The notes beneath the pieces were generated by a model. It made no database searches, was not told where the DNA came from, and saw nothing but the letters and a program-made list of their open reading frames with translations. A stretch of 64,000 nucleotides of DNA from Robertkochia marina (GTDB lineage: Bacteria > Bacteroidota > Bacteroidia > Flavobacteriales > Flavobacteriaceae): contig NZ_SSMC01000002.1 of NCBI RefSeq assembly GCF_004799345.1, forward strand, positions 889,060 through 953,059. Reading direction: 5' to 3'. This document shows, one piece after another, positions 59,306 through 64,000 of this stretch (within the stretch, counting starts at the first letter, position 1; every line of letters begins with the position of its first letter). The position numbers and the translations under genes were made by a program.

Positions 59306-60841
59306 TTATGCTGTGGTATTATTGACCCCTTTCAGGCTTAGCTCGGTTCTCTCTTTTCCCGAAACCCGCAGGTATATAAATACCGCCCCTGAAATTGTGA
59401 ATGAAGCCACCAACGACAAGGCCGAAGCGATCGCCGGATTCTTAGGACTCACATCCTGCATATAAGGAGTCAATTCCAGGTAGTACACTGAGTAATAAAC
59501 CACCAGTGCAGTCAGTGTACCTGTTATAGGCAAGACCTTATTTTGCACCCTGGTAAATATCCCAAAGAACACAGGCACAAAGGCCGCACTAAAGAAGGCA
59601 TACACCCCGTTTTGAGCAAAAATAGCCACGCTGAGCTCCGGCGATGTAAGCTGCCAATAAGACAATACCACCACAAGTACAGCCATTACGATACTCACCA
59701 CCCTGTTCAGTAACATGGCAGAACGATGCTCTCCACTTAACCCTGCAAGCGGAAGGATCAGATCATTCGTAATGGACGTGGGTAAAGACTGTATTAAACC
59801 TTCAAGGGTAGAAAGTCCGGCCGCAATAAGACCAATAATAAGCAACAGACTTATATAGGCTGAGAATCTTGACACCACAAAGGCCGGTATAATACCATCC
59901 ATTTGCAAAAGTTGTCCATCCACCATAAGGTCCGGATAGAATGATCTTGCATAGAAGCCAACAAAAACTACCGAAAAGAAAAGAATCAGTATAAGGATGG
60001 CATATACCAGGAATTTGTTAACCTGTTTGTCATCTTTCAACATCAGCGACTTTGTAAGGATGTGAGGCTGACAAACAATGGCTATACCTATAAGGGCATT
60101 ACATATTACAACTTCAAAGAAGTCACGAAACAACGGGCTTTCCTGATTAAAAGGTTGCACCAGCATAGGATCAATAGTCGACAGCTGGTTAAAAAGGTTC
60201 GCCTCTCCCGGAGCAAAAACCTTGTCAATACCTGAATACAGCATAACTCCGGCTACAAGGATCATGATTCCGGCCTGAATAGAGTTCGTATACACTAATG
60301 AATTTGCTCCTCCAAACATGATATAGGCAAACACCACTATAACGAGACCTATCAATACAGTCAACTCATCTGCATCAACTGCTTTTGAGATCACTTTGGT
60401 GATACCTACACATATAAGCACTATAAAGGTTATTAAAAGAATGGTCAAGGCCCCGAATAATTTTTGCAGGAATGTCGAATTAAAACGCTTCCCTACCCAA
60501 TCTGCAATACTGAGGGAGCCTACATCAACTCCGTATTTCCTGAATCGCTTCATTAAAAACACCAGGGCGAGAAAAATAGACAGCGGCATTACCACTCCAA
60601 ATGCCAGGTAAGCACTAAGTCCGTATAAAGCAATAAATCCCGGATTTATAATAAATGTTGCTGCACTGGTGAGTGATGAAGCAAGCGCCAGAGCCACCAT
60701 TATAGGACTAAACTTTAGACTACCAACAGCATAAGATCTTAAATTATCTGAAGAAGTCCTTGACTTTAATACCATGCCTATCATTAATAATACAAAGACG
60801 GCTAAAGCGGTAATGGTTAATCCTGGGGAAATTTGATCCAT
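59306..60841 (-). CDS. Sodium:solute symporter (SSS family)
   Basis: A 511-residue inner-membrane protein with about 13 helices. ALASSLTSAATFIINPGFIALYGLSAYLAFG (about 52-82), ADWVGKRFNSTFLQ and LIAAGLSTLEGLIQSLPTSI (about 340-360) match SSS transporters. Na+-coupled uptake of small molecules, organic acids in many Bacteroidota members, is the expected role. It is first in the leftward operon. The region upstream carries the divergent regulatory spacer. Confidence 0.9.
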   Translation of the reverse strand: MDQISPGLTITALAVFVLLMIGMVLKSRTSSDNLRSYAVGSLKFSPIMVALALASSLTSAATFIINPGFIALYGLSAYLAFGVVMPLSIFLALVFLMKRFRKYGVDVGSLSIADWVGKRFNSTFLQKLFGALTILLITFIVLICVGITKVISKAVDADELTVLIGLVIVVFAYIMFGGANSLVYTNSIQAGIMILVAGVMLYSGIDKVFAPGEANLFNQLSTIDPMLVQPFNQESPLFRDFFEVVICNALIGIAIVCQPHILTKSLMLKDDKQVNKFLVYAILILILFFSVVFVGFYARSFYPDLMVDGQLLQMDGIIPAFVVSRFSAYISLLLIIGLIAAGLSTLEGLIQSLPTSITNDLILPLAGLSGEHRSAMLLNRVVSIVMAVLVVVLSYWQLTSPELSVAIFAQNGVYAFFSAAFVPVFFGIFTRVQNKVLPITGTLTALVVYYSVYYLELTPYMQDVSPKNPAIASALSLVASFTISGAVFIYLRVSGKERTELSLKGVNNTTA

Positions 60842-60961
60842 ACTATTAAATTCTCAATTTAGTTTTGGTGATTTTGGTGTTTTCACAAAATGGCTATGGG
60901 TATTTTGCCATTTCAATGCCTAATATTAATTAATCTATCTCCTTCTTCAAAAAGAGAAAAA

Positions 60962-61129
60962 GTAAAAAGTAGGGGTTGACTTTTTACAGTAAATACTCAA
61001 TAAAACCACTGTCAAGTAAAAACCTTTCATCTAAATCAGGTAGTTAGGACCCTGCATTCAGGCCATTCTCGATGCCAGGAACCCTATCCTTGTGATTTTT
61101 ACTAAAAGTCCATTTTCGCGTTGACTTTT
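60962..61129. promoter_or_regulatory. Two related inverted repeats in the divergent spacer
   Basis: Site 1: GTAAAAAGT (60962-60970) and ACTTTTTAC (60979-60987), a perfect 9-bp inverted repeat with 8-nt spacing. Site 2: AAAAGTC (61104-61110) and GACTTTT (61123-61129). GTTGACTTTTTA at 60975-60986 recurs at 61120-61131 as GTTGACTTTTTT. They lie between the symporter and SDR starts. The rest of the 60842-61259 gap is A/T-rich with no gene or exact TAnnTTTG box; TAGCTTTA, one mismatch, lies near the SDR start. They may bind a regulator not encoded here. Confidence 0.4.
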
Positions 61130-61259
61130 TTAATTAACTGGATTACAGTGATTTCAACAAAGACATACACACAACATTTAAAATTGTCAACAACTAATAA
61201 TTAAAAAACCCCTCGTTTTAGTATCCTTTTTATATAATAGCTTTAGAAAAAACTTACTT

Positions 61260-61997
61260 ATGACTGACTTTAACAATAAAGTAATTCTCATAACCGGAGG
61301 CGCCAATGGCATTGGTAAAGCCACTGCGATGGAGTTTTTATCCAGAGGAGGTACCGTAATTTGCTGGGACATTAACTCAGAACAAGGTGATAAATTGCTT
61401 GCTGAAGCCAATAATCCTTTATTAAAGTTCATGAAAGTCAATGTTACAGACCGAATTGCTGTACAAAAGGCTATGAGCACCATCATTGATGAACATGGTA
61501 AAATAGATGTTCTGATCAACAACGCAGGAATCACAAGAGATGCCACCCTTAAAAAAATGACTGAAGATCAATGGCAACAAGTGCTCGATGTGAATTTAAG
61601 CGGGGTTTTTCACTGTACACAAGCAGCTGCCCAACATATGACGGAAGCAGGTAAAGGTGTTATTCTCAATGCAGCATCGGTGGTAGGTTTGTACGGTAAT
61701 TTCGGGCAGACCAATTATGTAGCCACAAAGTCAGGAGTTATAGGTATGACCAAGGTATGGGCCAGAGAACTTGGTAAGAAGGGAGTTCGCGTCAACGCCA
61801 TTGCCCCGGGATTTATAGCTACAGAAATGGTGACAACCATTCCGGAAAAGGTAATCAGCGACCTGGAAAACAAAACCCCGCTGGGATGTCTGGGTCAGCC
61901 GGAAGATATTGCCATGGCGTACGCCTTTCTGGCCTCTGACCAGGCAAAATTCATTACAGGAACTACATTAAGTGTTGACGGAGGACTCGTAATCTGA
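61260..61997 (+). CDS. SDR-family 3-oxoacyl-ACP/CoA reductase
   Basis: A 245-residue classical SDR. The cofactor motif is TGGANGIGKA (12-21), NNAG is at 87-90, and catalytic Ser140, Tyr153 and Lys157 are in NAAS...YVATK. INAIAPGFIATEM-type sequence follows and it ends VDGGLVI. FabG or acetoacetyl-CoA-reductase-like activity is expected. Divergent from the acyl-CoA ligase/KASIII-like operon, it could reduce a 3-oxoacyl product of that pathway. Its TGA overlaps the next ATG. Confidence 0.9.
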   Translation: MTDFNNKVILITGGANGIGKATAMEFLSRGGTVICWDINSEQGDKLLAEANNPLLKFMKVNVTDRIAVQKAMSTIIDEHGKIDVLINNAGITRDATLKKMTEDQWQQVLDVNLSGVFHCTQAAAQHMTEAGKGVILNAASVVGLYGNFGQTNYVATKSGVIGMTKVWARELGKKGVRVNAIAPGFIATEMVTTIPEKVISDLENKTPLGCLGQPEDIAMAYAFLASDQAKFITGTTLSVDGGLVI

Positions 61998-63391
61998 TGA
62001 AACTAAAAAAATTCGTAGAATATACCGAAAGTCTGCTGCCTCATGAGGTAAGTCTATTAAACGGGATCAAACAGTTTCGTGACGATGACCGTTTGAACAT
62101 TTTTGAAACGGTGTACCATAATATTCATTCCGGTGGGTTTGTAAAAGAATATGACACCACGATCAACAAGCGTAAGTATTCTCACCTCATGCAATGGATG
62201 CAATCCAATCTGGAGGAAAATGATACCGATGTATTCTACCGAAAGCTGAACGATCTCGATACCAGGATCAAAGCCGACCTGATAGACACGGAAGAAGAAA
62301 AGGAACTCCTAAGGCTTATCTCAGAGTACAAGCCACATCAGTACCACTTTATGAGATTCTATGAAGTGGTAAAAGGATATCTTACCTTTCTGCTCATCAG
62401 GGTACGAATGAACGACTATGAAACGATCAATAATTTTATACATCTCTACCAGGATGAGTACACCCGCAGTAAGGAGCTCTATAACAGGATCACCCAGGCG
62501 ACCTCAGATATCGTTGAAGATTATTACAAGAGCACATTAAGCGAAAAGTCATCACGTTGGTTGCCCTGGCTGGAAAAAAATATTGAAGACAAATCCCTTG
62601 ACGGTTTAAACCGATATCAATCGCTGGTATTGCTCACTTATCTGTCATTGATGGATTACCGATTTATTCAAAAAGCACTTCAGTATTACGGAGACATAGA
62701 AGAAGACATCGTCAATGGAAATTATTATTCCCGCAAGCTACTTATCAATTACTACGGAAACAAGCAGCTTCTTCTCATGAAGCTTCACAAGCATGACCTG
62801 GCCTTGCATTACGGTGAATTATCCATCATGCACGACGGTCCTGATTACATCATGTACCTGAATAATTACAGCTACAACCTTTTAAAATTAGGTAAGGAGA
62901 AAAAAGCACTGCAATTAATGCAGGAGGCCCTTCCTTATGTGAAGAACACCTCAAACCGCTACAATCGAACCCAGTTTATATATTCAATGATTCGATGTTA
63001 TAACCGGAATAATGCTTTTGAAAAGGCCTGCAATTATGCTGAGAATCAACTGCAGATCTACGAAAATGACATCCTGGAACACAACTGGAGTCGTTTCTTT
63101 AGAAATTATTTTGAGTCGCTGATCTATGCCGGAGAATACAATACGGTGAAGAAGCTTATCAAGAAGTATAAGATCCTGGAAAAAGAGCAGTTGGCTTTAT
63201 CACAGTACCCGGATTTCCCTTATTTTAATTGGTTTGCAAAACTTATCGCTTATAAGGAAGGGAATCTTACCGAAAAAAGGTTTAAAGATCAAATCAACCG
63301 CGATATTGAAACTATGAAGACCTCTCATCGAATTTCTCCCTCACGTTCTGTCTTAAAAATCGTTGACAGTGCTATTTATGAATTGGTTTAG
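61997..63391 (+). CDS. Unrecognised helical protein, TPR-like, coupled to the SDR
   Basis: 464 residues, no signal peptide or membrane segment. It is rich in Tyr, Leu, Lys and Asn and consists of regular amphipathic helices. The region about 270-340 (ALHYGELSIMHDGPDYIMYLNNYSY, LGKEKKALQLMQEALPYV) resembles degenerate TPR repeats. I do not recognise a family. Its ATG overlaps the SDR stop (ATGA), so the two are translationally coupled and probably work together. A scaffold or adaptor role is a guess. Confidence 0.8.
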   Translation: MKLKKFVEYTESLLPHEVSLLNGIKQFRDDDRLNIFETVYHNIHSGGFVKEYDTTINKRKYSHLMQWMQSNLEENDTDVFYRKLNDLDTRIKADLIDTEEEKELLRLISEYKPHQYHFMRFYEVVKGYLTFLLIRVRMNDYETINNFIHLYQDEYTRSKELYNRITQATSDIVEDYYKSTLSEKSSRWLPWLEKNIEDKSLDGLNRYQSLVLLTYLSLMDYRFIQKALQYYGDIEEDIVNGNYYSRKLLINYYGNKQLLLMKLHKHDLALHYGELSIMHDGPDYIMYLNNYSYNLLKLGKEKKALQLMQEALPYVKNTSNRYNRTQFIYSMIRCYNRNNAFEKACNYAENQLQIYENDILEHNWSRFFRNYFESLIYAGEYNTVKKLIKKYKILEKEQLALSQYPDFPYFNWFAKLIAYKEGNLTEKRFKDQINRDIETMKTSHRISPSRSVLKIVDSAIYELV

Positions 63392-63407
63392 GGGAGTGAC
63401 AGGTAGC

Positions 63408-63484
63408 AGGTTACGGGTTACGGGTTACGGGTTACGGGTTACGGGTTACGGGTTACGGGTTACGGGTTACGGGTTACGGGTTAC
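63408..63484. repeat. Heptamer tandem repeat (GGGTTAC)10
   Basis: Ten perfect head-to-tail copies of GGGTTAC (63415-63484), preceded by one AGGTTAC copy (63408-63414). It begins 17 nt after the stop of the helical protein gene. The strand is strictly G-rich on the plus strand. It has no spacers, so it is not a CRISPR. Confidence 0.95.
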
Positions 63485-63612
63485 AAAAATACGGGTTTAT
63501 AAGGTTTTATTTTAGAGAATTTGAGATTGTCTTTTTAATTAGCTCCTGATTAAGTAGCCCTCAACCGATTTGGCTACGCCAAATTTCCAAATCCCAAATT
63601 CCAAAGAATGAC

Positions 63613-63807
63613 ATCGTCTTCGCGAGGGGCTGCCCTGCAGACCTGTGGCGATCTCCCAATTATGGTACTGGGGTTATCAGGGGCTTCTTCATAAAGAGCT
63701 AGTAAAAAGCAAAACCGGAGGGGTGAGCCAGTGCTTATAAGCCCTGATGTTTTAATGAGAAGATCGCCACGCTCTCCCGAAGTATCGGGATCGCTCGCGA
63801 AGACGAT
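63613..63807. repeat. Nested inverted-repeat element
   Basis: Three nested pairs: ATCGTCTTCGCGAG (63613-63626) with CTCGCGAAGACGAT (63794-63807); GTGGCGATCT (63645-63654) with AGATCGCCAC (63761-63770); ATCAGGGGCTT (63676-63686) with AAGCCCTGAT (63739-63748, one bulge). A smaller TCCCGA/TCGGGA hairpin (63775-63790) sits in the right arm. The 195-bp block has no ORF. The rest of 63485-63912 holds A/T-rich sequence and CTTGTTACTTG-type low-complexity repeats (63805-63870), with no gene. Confidence 0.7.
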
Positions 63808-63878
63808 ACTTGTTACTTGCCTGCCAAGCCGCAGGCATGGTCACCTGTTACTTGTTAGCTGTGACTTCAGGCCATAAA

Positions 63879-63907
63879 AAAAGCCCCTCACTTTCGTGAA
63901 GGGCTTT
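63879..63907 (-). terminator. Terminator of the rRNA operon
   Basis: AAAGCCCcTCAC/GTGAaGGGCTTT with one mismatch and a TTTC loop, followed on the minus strand by a U-run. It lies just downstream of the 5S 3' end. Confidence 0.92.
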
Positions 63908-63912
63908 CAAAG

Positions 63913-64000
63913 AAGGCGGCGACCTACTCTCCCACTTTCGTAGTACCATCGGCGCTGTCGGGCTTAACTGCTCTGTTCGGAATGGGAAGAGGTGAGCCCC
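63913..64000 (-). rRNA. rrf: 5S ribosomal RNA (5' part missing)
   Basis: The minus strand shows loop and helix signatures of 5S rRNA: CTCACCTCTTCCCATTCCGA, GAACAGAGCAGTTAAG, GCGCCGATGGTACTACG and GTGGGAGAGTAGGTCGCCGCC. The 5' end and the rest of the rRNA operon lie beyond the right edge. The 3' end is placed near the close of the GTCGCCGCC helix and may be off by a few bases. Confidence 0.95.

Noticed and set aside
63408..63484. CRISPR or eukaryote-like telomere
   Set aside because: The copies are contiguous without spacers and the unit is seven bases. There is no cas gene, and the array lies inside the chromosome beside an rRNA operon.

Overview
The window reads as chromosomal DNA of a Flavobacteriaceae-type Bacteroidota bacterium. 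The evidence is a SusC/SusD pair, carboxypeptidase-regulatory-domain TonB receptors, a DUF4249 lipoprotein, families typical of flavobacteria (DUF4835, DUF4870, DUF6913-like, GIN domain), a monomeric NADP isocitrate dehydrogenase, an extended GAPDH, and promoter elements of the Bacteroidota type (TAnnTTTG -7 box, TTG about 19-21 nt upstream) with few Shine-Dalgarno sequences. I see no insertion sequence, prophage, CRISPR array or tRNA. The only RNA gene of a known class is a 5S rRNA cut by the right edge.

Layout. 1-0.6 kb: AIM24-family (partial) and DUF4442 genes, leftward. 0.8-4.2 kb: rightward group DUF4870 / PadR regulator / PspC-domain membrane protein / GIN-domain lipoprotein, probably an envelope-stress module; similar leader sequences precede two or three of its genes. 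4.2-4.5 kb: hairpin-rich intergenic repeats. 4.6-9.1 kb: an isolated SusC/SusD pair. 9.4-26.7 kb: a long leftward housekeeping block: two-component system, coaE, YbbR, GT2, fabI, recN, DUF4835, coaBC, omega, bamD, dapA, DUF6913-like, membrane protein, ligA, LOG protein, prmC, GNAT. 26.7-29.9 kb: rightward ribD / HAD / EamA / YigZ. 29.9-33.0 kb: a secreted GH9-deacetylase fusion and a hotdog thioesterase, leftward. 33.2-35.9 kb: dnaA, low-molecular-weight phosphatase, RsmI-like methyltransferase. 35.9-39.0 kb: lysozyme-like protein, mltG, GNAT, dapF, leftward. 39.2-50.5 kb: rightward HtrA protease, GAPDH, coiled-coil membrane protein, trmD, rplS, a possible small RNA, icd, TonB receptor/DUF4249 pair and a small membrane protein. 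50.5-53.0 kb: glycerate kinase and GntP permease. 53.2-63.4 kb: a leftward five-gene operon (Na+/solute symporter, secreted alpha/beta hydrolase, TonB receptor, KASIII-like enzyme, acyl-CoA ligase) divergent from an SDR reductase coupled to an unrecognised helical protein. 63.4-64.0 kb: a perfect heptamer tandem repeat, a nested inverted-repeat element, a terminator and 5S rRNA.

How the genes work together. Most of the window is core metabolism, cell-envelope and information processing. The most system-like accessory part is 53-63.4 kb: outer-membrane uptake, secreted hydrolysis, inner-membrane symport, CoA activation, a thiolase-fold enzyme whose usual His and Asn are replaced, and a ketoreductase, around a divergent intergenic region carrying two related inverted repeats. 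Other leads are a candidate independently transcribed RNA between rplS and icd, a promoter-to-start arrangement suggesting leaderless mRNAs for three genes, and the nested inverted repeat beside the rRNA operon. All family calls come from reading motifs; no database search was run.
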